Source: Gibbula magus (taxonomy: Eukaryota; Mollusca; Gastropoda; Trochida; Trochidae). Taken from it: a DNA stretch of 64,000 bases. Both the position numbers and the translations under genes were made by a program. Position 1 is the first letter of the stretch. Each line of letters opens with the position of its first letter. The stretch is from the NCBI GenBank assembly GCA_936450465.1, contig OW388293.1, positions 82,482,134-82,546,133 on the forward strand, read 5' to 3'. Below are positions 20,682-32,352 of this stretch, piece after piece. Under the pieces are notes generated by a model that worked only from the letters and a program-made list of their open reading frames with translations, was not told the origin of the DNA and searched no databases.

Positions 20682-22118
20682 ATTCTTTATTATTATTTGT
20701 ACTTTTTTTGTCCAGAACTTTCTGAATTAACGGCTGGACTGATTTGCTTGAAATTTACAGAGATGATAGCATGTAACCATGTCTGGAAATAGACGAGACA
20801 GATTTTGGATTTTCGACTTCTTTCTTGAGTTATCTCCCCTTGAAGTCCAAACTTAAAACCGCAATAAATCGAAAACTAATGAATATATTTTCATAAAACT
20901 TTCACCAAAATGCGGGCAACAACATTCCGCATCGAATAGGCCTATAGCGATTTTCGGCCGTAATAATAGATTTTTTGCTATTTCGAAAAAACTGAATTTT
21001 TTGTGAACTTTCGCGATTTTTAGGGTATGAGTCTAAAAAAACCTTCTCTTCCTTCAATTCTTTGAATAAAGTTGAATGTGATAGCTTATTTTGAAGATAA
21101 ATGAATTCTTCAGAGGGTTGTAGAAGTCGATTTTTTAATTTCATCCTAGAATTTTAATAATCCTTCATTGAAGATGGTCATTTTTAAAAAGACTGAATTT
21201 TGACCTCATGCTTAAAGGGCCATAACTCTGTTAGAAATGAAGATATGTCAAAGATACTTGTTTCCATCTGATCACAGTACGTTACTTAACATTTGTATAA
21301 CAGACCTATATCATGTAAAAGTCGATAGTTAGGCCACAATTATCGCATTTGCCCAAAGATATGAAATTTCGTGATTTTGAGAACTTTTGAGGGTCATATT
21401 TTTAGAAGAATTTTCGATCGCAAACCACTGACGATACAAACATCTTTACTAGCTCATTTTGAAGGAGAGATATCATTTGATTAAGGACAATCATTTTCAA
21501 GCATATGTCTGTCATACTTTACGTGTGACAAGTCATAGAAGATTGTCATTTTTCGAAAGTCGCTATTTTCAACAAAGTTGATAGGTTCATAACTGCTTAA
21601 CTTCTTATGCTATTGAAATTTTACATACACCTCCGTATGCACAATTTCAAGAAGAACAACTTTTATGTTGACCGCTTTCATAAAAAAAGTTGATAGTTAA
21701 GCCTCGAACATCACGAACGATGTCTAGGGGTACGAAAATGAGCATTTTTGAGTATTTTCCTGAATATTCAGATGAACATAGCATATTAATTATGTATGCA
21801 ATCTTAATGATTATATCATCTTCTTACGTGGAAATCAAAGTATAACATCTCCTATGTTACACCTTATCATGCAAATGTTGACCGTTTTGTCTTAACCGTG
21901 AGAAAGATCATGTAGGGGTCCATTTATATGTGATTTTTCCATTTTCAGAGGGGTACCTTCTTTGGAGAATTTTTGTAAAAAAAACTACTGAAGATAGAGA
22001 CATGTTCGATAGCTCCTTTTAAAGCAGAGAAACTGATGAATAACCGAGAGTCCAACATGGAGTTCTAGGTCAAGCAGAAGTCTTGAAGACCTAAGTATTG
22101 CCTTTGGCAATCCTAGTT
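20682..22118 (+). mobile_element. array monomer 5, near-twin of monomer 1
   Basis: It aligns without gaps to monomer 1 at an offset of 5840 bp. The differences I see include A/C near 21450, T/C near 21660, A/G near 21880 and G/T in the hairpin loop (ATTGCCTTTGGCAAT, 22097-22111). Neighbouring monomers differ far more, so this copy arose recently by unequal exchange or conversion. It lacks the 5' modules that precede monomer 1. Confidence 0.8.
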
Positions 22119-23554
22119 ATTCATTATTATTATTTGTACTTTTTTTGTCCAGAACTTTCAGAATTAACGGCTGGACCGATTCGCATGAAATTTTCAGCAA
22201 AAATAGCATGTGACCAGGTCTGGAAATAGACGAGACAGATTTTGGATTTTCGACTTCTTTCTTGAGTTATCTGCCCTTGAAGTCAAAACTTTGAACCTTC
22301 ATAGCTCGAATACTAATCAATATATTTTCTCAAAACTTTCACCAAAATGTGCGCAACAATATTCCCTATCAAAAAGGTTAATGGTATTTTTTCGGCCGTA
22401 TATATAGATTTTTTGCTATTTCGAAAAAACTGATTTCTTGGTGAAATTTCGCGATTTTTAGGGTATGCGTCTAAAAAAACCTTCTCTTCCTTCAATTCTT
22501 TGAATAAAGTTAAATATGATAGCTTATTTTGAAGATAATTGAATTCTTCAGAGGGTTGTAGAAGTCGATTTTTTAATTTCATCCTTAAATTTTAATAATC
22601 CTTCAGTGAAGATGGTCATTTTTAAAAAGACCGAATTTAGGCCTCATGCTGAAAGGGCCATAACTCTGTAAGAAATGAAGATATGTCAAAGATACTTATT
22701 GCCCTCTCATCACAGTACGTTACTTAACATTTGTATAACAGATCTTTATGATGTAAAAGTTGATAGTTAGGCCACAATTATTGCATTTGTCAAAATGTAT
22801 GAAATTTCGTGATTTTGAGAACTTTGTAGGGGCATATTTTTAGAAGAATTTTCGATCGCAAACCACTGACGATACAAACATGTTTAATAGCTCAATTTGA
22901 AGGAGAGATATCATTTCATTAAGGACAATAACTTTCAAACATGTGTCTGTTATAGTTTACGTGGGACAAGTCATAGAAGATTGTCATTTTTCGAAAATCG
23001 CCATTTTCAGCAAAGTTTAAAGGATCATAACTGCCTTACTGATTAAGATAATGAAATTGTATTAACACCTTCAAATACACAAATTCAATAACAACAACTT
23101 TTTCGTTGAACCCTTTCATCAAAAAGTTGATAGTTAAGCTCTGAACATTGCAAACGCTGTCTAGGGGTAAAAATTTAAGCATTTTTTAGTATTTTCTTGA
23201 ATATTCAGAAAAAGATAACACATTAATTATGCATGCAATCTAAATGATGATTACATCTACGTAAGTGGAGATTAAATCACAATATTTTCAAAGTCGCAAC
23301 TTAGTATGAAAATATTAACCATTTTGTCTTAATCGTGAGAAAGGTCATGCAGGGGTTCAATAATAAGCGATTGTTACATTTTCAGAGGGTCATTGTCTTT
23401 GGAGAATTTTTGAAAAAAAACTACTGAAGATAGAGTCATGTTCGATAGCTCGTTTTAAAGCAGAATAACTGGCGAGTCACTGAGAGTCCAACATGGAGTT
23501 CAAGGTCAAGCAGAAGTCTTGAAGACCTAAGTATTGCCTGTGGCAATCCTAGTT
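22119..23554 (+). mobile_element. array monomer 6
   Basis: Its first roughly 760 bp are nearly the same as the start of monomer 9 (offset about 4357). Its 3' part carries the GGGTCATTGTCTTTGG variant found in monomers 7, 8 and 9. The 3' hairpin is ATTGCCTGTGGCAAT (23533-23547). Noncoding. Confidence 0.75.
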
Positions 23555-24951
23555 ATTCTTTGTACTTTTTTTGTCCAGAGCTTTCTGAAGTAACCACTGG
23601 GCCGATTCGTATGATATTTTCAGGGATGATAGCCTTTGACCCAACTTAGATAATAACGAGTCACTTTTTGCATTTTCGACTTCTTTCGTGAGTTATCTCC
23701 CCTTGAATTCAAAACTTTAAACCTTCATAGCTCGAATACTAATCAATATATTTTCTCAAAACTTTCACCAAAATGTGCGCAACAACATTCCCTATCAAAA
23801 AGGTTTATGACTTTTTTTCGGCCGTATATATAGATTTTTTGCTATTTCGAAAAAACTGAATTTTGTGTGAACTTTTGCCGTTTTTAGGGTATGCGTCTAT
23901 GAAAACCTACTCGTCCTTCAATTTTATTAGTAATGCTACATATGATAGCTTATTTTAAAGATAAATGAATTCTCCAGAGGGTTGTAGATGTCGATTTTTT
24001 AATTTCATCCTAGAATTTTGATAATCCATCATTGAACATGGTCAATTTTAAAAAGACCGAATTTCGGCCTCATGTTTAAAGGAGCATAACTCTGTAAGAA
24101 ATGGAGATGTGTCAAAGATACTTATTGCCATCTGATCACAATACGTTACTTAACTTTTCCATAACAGATCGATATCAAGTAAAAGTCGATAGTTAGGCCA
24201 CAATTGTCGCATTTGTCAAATGTATGAGTTTTCGTGATTTTGAGGACTTTTGAGGGGCATATTTTTCGAAGAATTTTAGATCTTAAACCACTGAAGATAC
24301 CAACATGTTTAATAGCTTATGTTAAAGGAGAGATATTATTTTACTAAGGACAACAATTTTCAAGCATTTATTTGTCATACCTTACGTGTGACAATTCATA
24401 GAACTTTGTCATTTTTCGAAAATCGCTATTTTCAGCAAAGTTTAAAGGATCATAACTGCTTAACTAATTAAGATAAGTTCATTATATTGACACCTTGGGA
24501 TAAACGAATTCAACAACGACAACTTTTCTATTGAACCCTTTCATCAAAAAGTTGATAGTTAAGCTCCGAACATCGCAAACGTTCTCAAGGGGTCAAAATT
24601 TAAGCAATTTAGAGTATTTTCTTGAATATTCAGAACAAGATAAGGCATTAATTATGTATGCAATCTAAATGATGATTACATCTACTTAACGGGAAATTAA
24701 AGCACAATATTTTGTATGTTGCAACTTGGTATGAAAATATTAGCCATTTTGTCTTAATCGTGAGAAAGGTCATGTAGGAGTTCCATTTTCAAAGGGTCAT
24801 TGTCTTTGGGGATTTTTTGTAAAATAACTACTGAAGATAGAGACATGTTTGATAGCTCATTTTAAAGTGGCGAATAACCGAGAGTCCAATATGGAGTTCA
24901 AGGTCAAGCAGAAGTCTTGAAGACCTAAGTATTGCCTTGGCAATCCTAGTT
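23555..24951 (+). mobile_element. array monomer 7 (shortest)
   Basis: About 1.40 kb. The first half groups with monomer 4, the last part with 6, 8 and 9. A stretch after GTCATGTAGGAGTTCC (near 24770) is shortened relative to its relatives, accounting for part of the missing length. The 3' hairpin is ATTGCCTTGGCAAT (24931-24944). Confidence 0.75.
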
Positions 24952-26478
24952 AGGTCTTCAAGACGTATGTCTCGAAGACCTATTGTTATTATCCTGATTT
25001 TTATTATTAGGTCTTCAAGACGCCTATTGTTATTATCCTGATTTTTATTCTTTATTATTTGTACTTTTCTTGTCCAGAACTTTCTGAATTAACGGCTTCA
25101 TTGATTCGCATGAAATTTACAGAGATGATAGCATGTAACCATGTCTGGAAATAGACGAGACAGATTTTGGATTTTCGACTTCTTTCTTGAGTTATCTCCC
25201 CTTGAAGTCAAAACTTCAAACCGCATTAGCTCAAAAACTAATGAATATATTTTCATAAAACTTTCACCAAAATGTGGGCAACAATATTCCGCATCGATTA
25301 GGCCTATAGCGATTTTCGGCCGTAACAATAGATTTTTTGCTATTTCGAAAAAACTGAATTTTTGGTGAACTTTCGCGATTTTTAGGGTATGCGTCTAAAA
25401 AAACCTTCTCTTCCTTCAATTCTTTGAATAAAGTTAAATGTGATAGCTTATTTTGAAGATAAATGAATTCTTCAGAGGGTTGTAGAAGTCGATTTTTTAA
25501 TTTCATCCTTGAATTTTAATAATCCTTCATTGAAGATGGTCATTTTTAAAAAGACCTAATTTAGGCCTCATGCTGAAAGGGCCATAACTCTGTTAGAAAT
25601 GAAGATATGTCAAAGATACTTATTGCCATCTGATCACAGTACGTTACTTAACATTTGTATAAGAGATCTTTATGATGTAAAAGTTGATAGTTAGGCCACA
25701 ATTATCGCATTTGTCAAAATGTATGAAATTTCGTGATTTTGAGAACTTTGTAGGGGCATATTTTTAGAAGAATTTTCGATCGCAAACCACTGACGATACA
25801 AACATGTTTAATAGCTCATTTTGAAGGAGAGACATCATTTTATTAAGGACGATAACTTTCAAGCATGTGTCTGTCATAGTTTACGTGTGACAAGTCATAG
25901 AAGATTGTCATTTGTAGAAAATCGCATTTTTCAACAAAGTTGATAGGTTCATAACTGCCTAACTTCTCATGCTATTGAAATTTCATAGACACCTACGTAT
26001 GCACAATTTCAAGAAGAAAAACTTTTATGTTGGCCGCTTTCATCAAAAAGTTGATAGTTAAGCCTCGATCATCGCGAACGATGTCTAGGGGTACGAAAAT
26101 GAGCATTTTTGAGTATTTTCCTGAATATTCAGAAGAACATAGCGTATTTATTATGTATGCAATCTTAATGATGATATCATCTTCTTACGTGGAAATCAAA
26201 GTATAACATATCCTATGTTACACCTTATTATGAAAATGTTTACCGTTGTGTCTTAATAGTGAGAAAGATCATGTAGGGGTCCATTTTTTCGTGATTTTTC
26301 CATTTTCAGAGGGTCATTGTCTTTGGGGAATTTTTATAAAATAACTACTGAAGATAGAGACATGTTTGATAGCTCATTTTAAAGCAGAATAACTGGCGAA
26401 TCAATGAGAGTCCAACATGGAGTTCAAGGTCAAGCAGAAGTCTTGAAGACCTAAGTATTGCCTGTGGCAATCCTAGTT
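24952..26478 (+). mobile_element. array monomer 8, with one complete and one broken 5' module
   Basis: It begins with a complete palindromic module at 24952 and a second at 25009 in which the palindrome has collapsed (AAGACGCCTATTG). The body belongs to the monomer 1/5/10 subfamily, but the 3' end has the GGGTCATTGTC variant, showing exchange between subfamilies. The 3' hairpin is ATTGCCTGTGGCAAT (26457-26471). Confidence 0.75.
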
Positions 26479-27908
26479 CATTATTATTATTTGTACTTTT
26501 TTTGTCCAGAACTTTCAGAATTAACGGCTGGACCGATTCGCATGAAATTTTCAGCGATGATAGCATGTGACCAGGTCTGGAAATAGACGAGACAGATTTT
26601 GGATTTTCGACTTCTTTCTTGAGTTATCTGCCCTTGAAGTCAAAACTTTGAACCTTCATAGCTCGAATACTAATCAATATATTTTCTCAAAACTTTCACC
26701 AAAATGTGCGCAACAATATTCCCTATCAAAAAGGTTAATGGTATTTTTTCGGCCGTATATATAGATTTTTTGCTATTTCGAAAAAACTGATTTCTTGGTG
26801 AAATTTCGCGATTTTTCGGGTATGCGTCTAAAAAAAACTTCTCTTCCTTCAATTCTTTGAATAAAGTTAAATATGATAGCTTATTTTGAAGATAATTGAA
26901 TTCTTCAGAGGGTTGTAGAAGTCGATTTTTTAATTTCATCCTTAAATTTTAATAATCCTTCAGTGAAGATGGTCATTTTTAAAAAGACCGAATATAGGCC
27001 TCATGCTGAAAGGGCCATAACTCTGTAAGAAATGAAGATATGTCAAAGATACTTATTGCCCTCTCATCACAGTACGTTACTTAACATTTGTATAACAGAT
27101 CTTTATGATGTAAAAGTTGATAGTTAGGCCACAATTATTGCATTTGTCAAAATGTATGAAATTTCGTGATTTTGAGAACTTTGTAGGGGCATATTTTTAG
27201 AAGAATTTTCGATCGCAAACCACTGACGATACAAACATCTTTCATAGCTTATGTGAAAGGAGAGATATAATTTTATTAAGGGCAATAACTTTCAAGCATT
27301 TATTTGTGATACTTTACGTGTGACAAGTCATAGAACTTTGTCATTTTTCGAAAATCGCCATTTTCAGCAAAGTTCAAAGGATCATAACTGCTTAACTAAT
27401 CAAGATAATTATATTATAGTTACATATTCGGATGCACAAATTCAAAAACAATAACTTTTCTGTTGAACTCTTTCATCAAAAAGTTTATAGTTAAGCTATG
27501 AACATCGTAATCGTTGTCTAGGGGTCACAATTTAAGCAATTTAGAGTATTTTCTTGAATATTCAGAAAAAGATAACGCATTAATTATGTATGCAATCTAA
27601 ATGATGAATACATCTGGTTAATTTGAAATTAAAGCACAATATTGTGTATGTACAACTAAATATGTAAATATAAGCCATGTTGTCTTAATCGTGAGAAAGG
27701 TCATGTAGGGGTCCATTAATAAGCCATTGTTCCATTTCAGAGGGCCATTGTCTTTGGAGATTTTTTGTAAAATAACTACTGTAGATAGAGACATGTTTGA
27801 TGGCTCATTTTAAAGCAGAGAAACTGAAGAATAACCGAGAGTCCAACATGGAGTTCAAGGTCAAGCAGAAGTCTTGAAGACCTAAGTATTGACGCGTCAA
27901 TCCTAGTT
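26479..27908 (+). mobile_element. array monomer 9
   Basis: The first half copies monomer 6; after about 27235 it switches to sequence resembling monomers 4 and 7. The 3' hairpin is ATTGACGCGTCAAT (27888-27901), the same alternate stem as monomer 3 although the bodies differ. This fits exchange of 3' ends between monomers. Confidence 0.75.
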
Positions 27909-29339
27909 ATTATTATTATTTGTACTTTTTTTGTCCAGAACTTTCAGAACTAACTGCTGGACCGATTCGCATGAAATTTACAGAGATGATAGCATGTAAC
28001 CATGTCTGGAAATAGACGAGACAGATTTTGGATTTTCGACTTCTTTCTTGAGTTATCTCCCCTTGAAATTAAAACTTCAAACCGCAATAGCTCAAAAACT
28101 AATGAATATATTTTCATAAAACTTTCACCAAAATGTGGGCAAGAACATTCCGCATCGATTAGGCCTAAAGCGATTTTCGGCCGTAACAATAGATTTTTTG
28201 CTATTTCGAAAAAACTGAATTTTTGGTGAACTTTCGCGGTTTTTAGGGTATGCGTCTAAAAAAACCTTCTCTTCCTTCAATTCTTTGAATAAAGTTGAAT
28301 TTGATAGCTTATTTTGAAGATAAATGAATTCTTCAGAGGGTTGTAGAAGTCGATTTTTTAATTTCATCCTTGAATTTTAATAATCCTTCATTGAAGATGG
28401 TCATTTTTAAAAAGACCGAATATAGGCCTCATGCTGAAAGGGCCATCATTCTGTTAGAAACGAAGATATGTCAAAGATACTTATTTCCATCTGATCACAG
28501 TACGTTACTTAACATTTGTATAACAGATCTTTATTATGTAAAAGTTGATAGTTAGGCCACAATTATCGCATTTGTCAAAATGTAAGAAATTTCGTGATTT
28601 CGAGATCTTTGTAGGGGCATATTTTTAGAAGAATTTTCGATCGCAAACCACTGACGATACCAACATTTTTAATAGCTCAATTTGAAGGAGAGACTTCATT
28701 TTATTAAGGACAATAACTTTCAAGCATGTGTCTGTCATAGTTTACGTGTGACAAGTCATAGAAGATTGTCATTTTTCGAAAATCGCCATTTTCAACAAAG
28801 TTGATAGGTTCATAACTGCTTAAATTCTTATGCTTTTGAAATTTTACATACACCTTCATATGCACAATTTCAAGAAGAAAAACTTTTATGTTGACCGCTT
28901 TCATCAAAAAGTTGATAGTTAAGCCTCGAACATCGCGAACGATGTCTAGGGGTACGAAAATGAGCATTTTTGAGTATTTTCCTGAATATTCAGATGAACA
29001 TAGCGTATTAATTATGTATGCAATCTTAATGATGATATCATCTTCTTACGTGGAAATCAAAGTATAACATCTCCTATGGTTCACCTTATTATGAAAATGT
29101 TGACCGTTTTGTCTTAACCGTGAGAAAGATCATGTAGGGGTCCATTTATATGTGATTTTTCCATTTTCAGAGGGGTACCTTCTTTGGAGAATTTTTGTAA
29201 AAAAACTACTGAAGATAGAGACATGTTCGATAGCTCGTTTTAAAGCAGGGAAACTGATGAATAACCGAGAGTCCAACATAGAGTTCAAGGTCAAGCAGAA
29301 GTCTTGAAGACCTAAGTATTGCCTGTGGCAATCCTAGTT
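27909..29339 (+). mobile_element. array monomer 10 (last)
   Basis: Related to monomers 1, 5 and 8. The 3' hairpin is ATTGCCTGTGGCAAT (29318-29332) and CCTAGTT ends at 29339, followed by unrelated TGTTGTTGATG, which defines the right edge of the array. The left edge is CATTATT before the first module at 14452. Confidence 0.75.
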
Positions 29340-29993
29340 TGTTGTTGATGTTATTCATGTTTTTATTTTATTTATTTATTTCTACAATAATAAAATATTT
29401 GTGTTGAAGTTTTTCTGTTTATTCTTTGTTGAGAATGATGTATATTTATTAACTACTGTTAGTTGATGATTTCTTTTGTTGTTATTTACATGTTGCAGTG
29501 CTTGTAATGTTGAAATGTTACTAGTGTTCTGTACATTATTGTCAAAATTACTCAGTATCTTTAATATTTCCTCGTTAAATATTTGCTTATCTAAAGAGAT
29601 TATTTCCTCAGATATGAATCTCAACATGTTACATGTGCTTGTTCATTCGAACATTCCATTTAAATGTCATGACAAATATATATATCAATTCATTTAAAAT
29701 ATGTATTTGCTATCAGTCATTCACATTTCAATGACTGAAATTAATGTTACATCGTATATGGATAAAATGAATATAAACCTCTTTATTCTGTATTTATATT
29801 TATTTTAATCTCATGCTGTTTCAGATGGAGACTACCCCCTTTGGTTGGATGTCTGCTTTGACACTTGGCTGTTGGATGCTACCCGACAGCTTGACTGTTG
29901 TCTGTGAACATCTGTTTAATGTATTTTCTTTATTGTATTTTCTGATAGCATATTGTTACAGTTATTAGAGTGGTTTTTTAACAGTCATTTTTA
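29340..29993. other. no recognisable feature
   Basis: AT-rich flank of the array. Overlapping frames on both strands at 29382-29697 lack any motif and are not called. Confidence 0.6.
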
Positions 29994-30408
29994 GCTCATC
30001 AGGCCTGAAAGGCCCGATGGGCTTATGGCATGACATTGTGTCCGGTGTCCGTCCGTCCAACCGTTTGTAAACTTTTTACGTTTTTGTCTTCTCCAGAACC
30101 TCTTGGTCTAGGGAGCTGGGATTTTGTGTACAGACTCCTTGGCCAATGTGGACTCTAATGTGTAGATTATAAAGGCCTCACAGGCCATGATCTAAACACC
30201 TATTTTCATCTTCTTTTCCAGAACGAAAAGACCTAGAAGGCTTTAATATTGTGTGCAGAATCTTTAGCCAATGGAGATTCTAAATTGTAGATTGGGTGAC
30301 CTTTGGCCCCAAATAAGGGACTCGCGGGCCATGACATAAACTCTATTTCAGTCTTGAATATTAAAATATTAACCCTGATAGGCAACAGAGCCCACGGCTC
30401 TATTATTT
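29994..30408 (+). mobile_element. second Helitron-like non-autonomous element
   Basis: It opens with an imperfect palindrome: GCTCATCAGGCCT pairs with AGGCCCGATGGGC across GAA (29994-30022). GTCCGTCCGTCC follows, then two tandem units of about 125 bp, each with CCAGAAC and TGTGTRCAGA-like phrases. It ends with hairpin AGAGCCCACGGCTCT (30387-30401). A 5' palindrome, internal tandem units and a 3' hairpin repeat the plan of the main array with different sequence. Exact ends and target site are not resolved. Confidence 0.6.
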
Positions 30409-31234
30409 TTTAAATATATAAAACATTTATTGTCTTTTGTGAAACAGCTACCTGATTGTGTTCTTCCCCAGTTTTGTTTTTCTTTGAGGAATTGTATACC
30501 TTGAAGGTATCAAAAATATGTGAAAGTATTTATTTCACTTGCATATGTAGACAGTTTGAAATATTATTGACTACTTAGTGCTAACTTGCTATGAAGCAGC
30601 TTCTAGAATTAGTGCTTAAAACAAATGCTGATTACATTTGTTATCTTGATGATATGGGAACTTTGTCACTATGTGAACATATGTCAGTGAGTATTGCTCT
30701 CCTACATGTGATTTAGTATTTTTGTATTGTGATTATACCATTTGCCTTATGTTTTCTCATTGTTATTTCCATGTTTTAGTGCATATATGACCATTTAAAA
30801 AAAATGTTACTTTCCTGATAATTGTAGGGAAATTCTTTTGATATATCATACCATGTATTAATGTCAAATCATGTTTAAAATAGTTATATGTACTGTTTAA
30901 AGATTGGTAAATCATTTCCGCCGGTGATTTCGAAAAAATGTATCCACTTTTTTAATTTTCCATGAAGATATAAAACCTAAAAAAGTATAAATCTGCATCA
31001 GAATTTATGTGATTTGATTTATGTTGGTGTTATTTCATAGATATTGCCATAACTATTTTTTTACAGAACCCAGACACCTTTTGTCAATTTTCTGGTTTTG
31101 AAAAACCAGACGGTCACATAAAATATTTGAAGAATAAAACAATTGGAAAGTGATTTCTTCTTTTCTATACTTTGACCAACACAAAAATAATTTTTGAATA
31201 TTTTTCAAACCGTTTTTCCAAAAAGCTTGAGCAT
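30409..31234. other. no recognisable feature
   Basis: AT-rich sequence with no coding or structural signal that I can support. Confidence 0.6.
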
Positions 31235-31500
31235 AGCTACACACAGGACATACTCCTCACCTGGTCTGCTTGTTTCCTCTTTTGGTGCCTGTTCGGAGAG
31301 TGAAGGGTCATTGGAGTGACGTCATGAGACCACCGAGTGACCGCCCTTGAGTAGGGATTTTATGCATCCCTAATCTCCTTCTTAGAAGTTTGTTTGTGTT
31401 AAAGTTGGTTAGGCCGATGCCTAAGAGGAGGCAGGCACAGTAGGTCTAGTCTACAGGTAAGTATAGATAATTAGGTTTAATTAAAAACGTACTTTAATCT
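31235..31500 (+). repeat. lone DIRS-type terminal region
   Basis: It shares, in order, with 3100-3312: CTTGGTCTG-like, TTCGGAGAGTGA, GTGACGTCA, AGACCACC, GTGTTAA.GTTG, and the terminus GTAGGTCTAGTC with ACAGGTAAGTATA and TTAAAAACGTAC. Only the right end is present, with no recombinase beside it, so this is a solo or truncated terminus. It again contains CAGGTAAGTAT (31454-31464). Confidence 0.7.
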
Positions 31501-32234
31501 TGCAAGTGACCAAAATGGTCTACTTTCAAACTATCAATGAGATCAGGTTATGCATCATGAGACAGATGTCAGTGCTAACTAAATGCATAACTTCTGTGGC
31601 TTGTGTCTATTAAACAATGTTGGTCGAGAATAAATGGGGCAGATATCATCGAGAGGCAATCCATTGTCTTCTCCATCTGCAAACATAAACACTGCATATA
31701 AGAACCCCGAGTTCAAAATGTCAGCTATCACATCTGAAGAAGAATTGATATATGGATACACATATTTGACCTTGATCAAGATGGCAACAGTTTCTCTTTA
31801 ACTGGAACTTGTTCCTCATTTAATGATTAAACTCGCGAAACGTAACCAATATTTTTTTCTAGTCGTGTCTTATTTCTAAAAATGAAAGTTTCAGCAAAAA
31901 ACTAGAATTGCATTAATAATTAATCAATTAGTGATATTTTTTATAATAATAGAGACACCATTATATTATCTGAACAATATACAATTGTGAAAGGATTAAA
32001 GGCATCCATTTACTAATAATGACAAAATAATTCGACAAACATGTAGAAATGTATTTGTATGAACATATTAATTTAAATATGTGATACACAATCAGGTACC
32101 AATCAATAGTCAAAGTAGTATATTCTGCCTCATATTCCAAAAACCAACATTCATTGACTGATAAAATGACATTAAAGGAAAGAAACATAGTGCTCGACAT
32201 TTAAAGTCAGTTTGAAAGTTAAAAACCTCTACAA
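31501..32234. other. no recognisable feature
   Basis: No gene or repeat identified between the DIRS terminus and the SINE tail. Confidence 0.55.
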
Positions 32235-32352
32235 AAGTTCCGCAATGCATAGCCACATGGCGTTGCGGGCTTTCTCCCTGCCATAATACTAGCAGCCGCG
32301 ATATATGTGAAATACTCTTGAAAGCAGCGTTAAACCCCAAGTCACCTCACCT
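32235..32352 (+). repeat. SINE 3' tail fragment
   Basis: It matches the last 120 bp of the SINE at 1591-1890: GCAATGCATAGCCA, GGGCTTTCTCCCTGCC, TAATACTAGCAGCC, GCGTTAAACCCC and a closing CACCTCACCT. The tRNA-like head is absent, as expected for a 5'-truncated retroposon. Confidence 0.85.
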
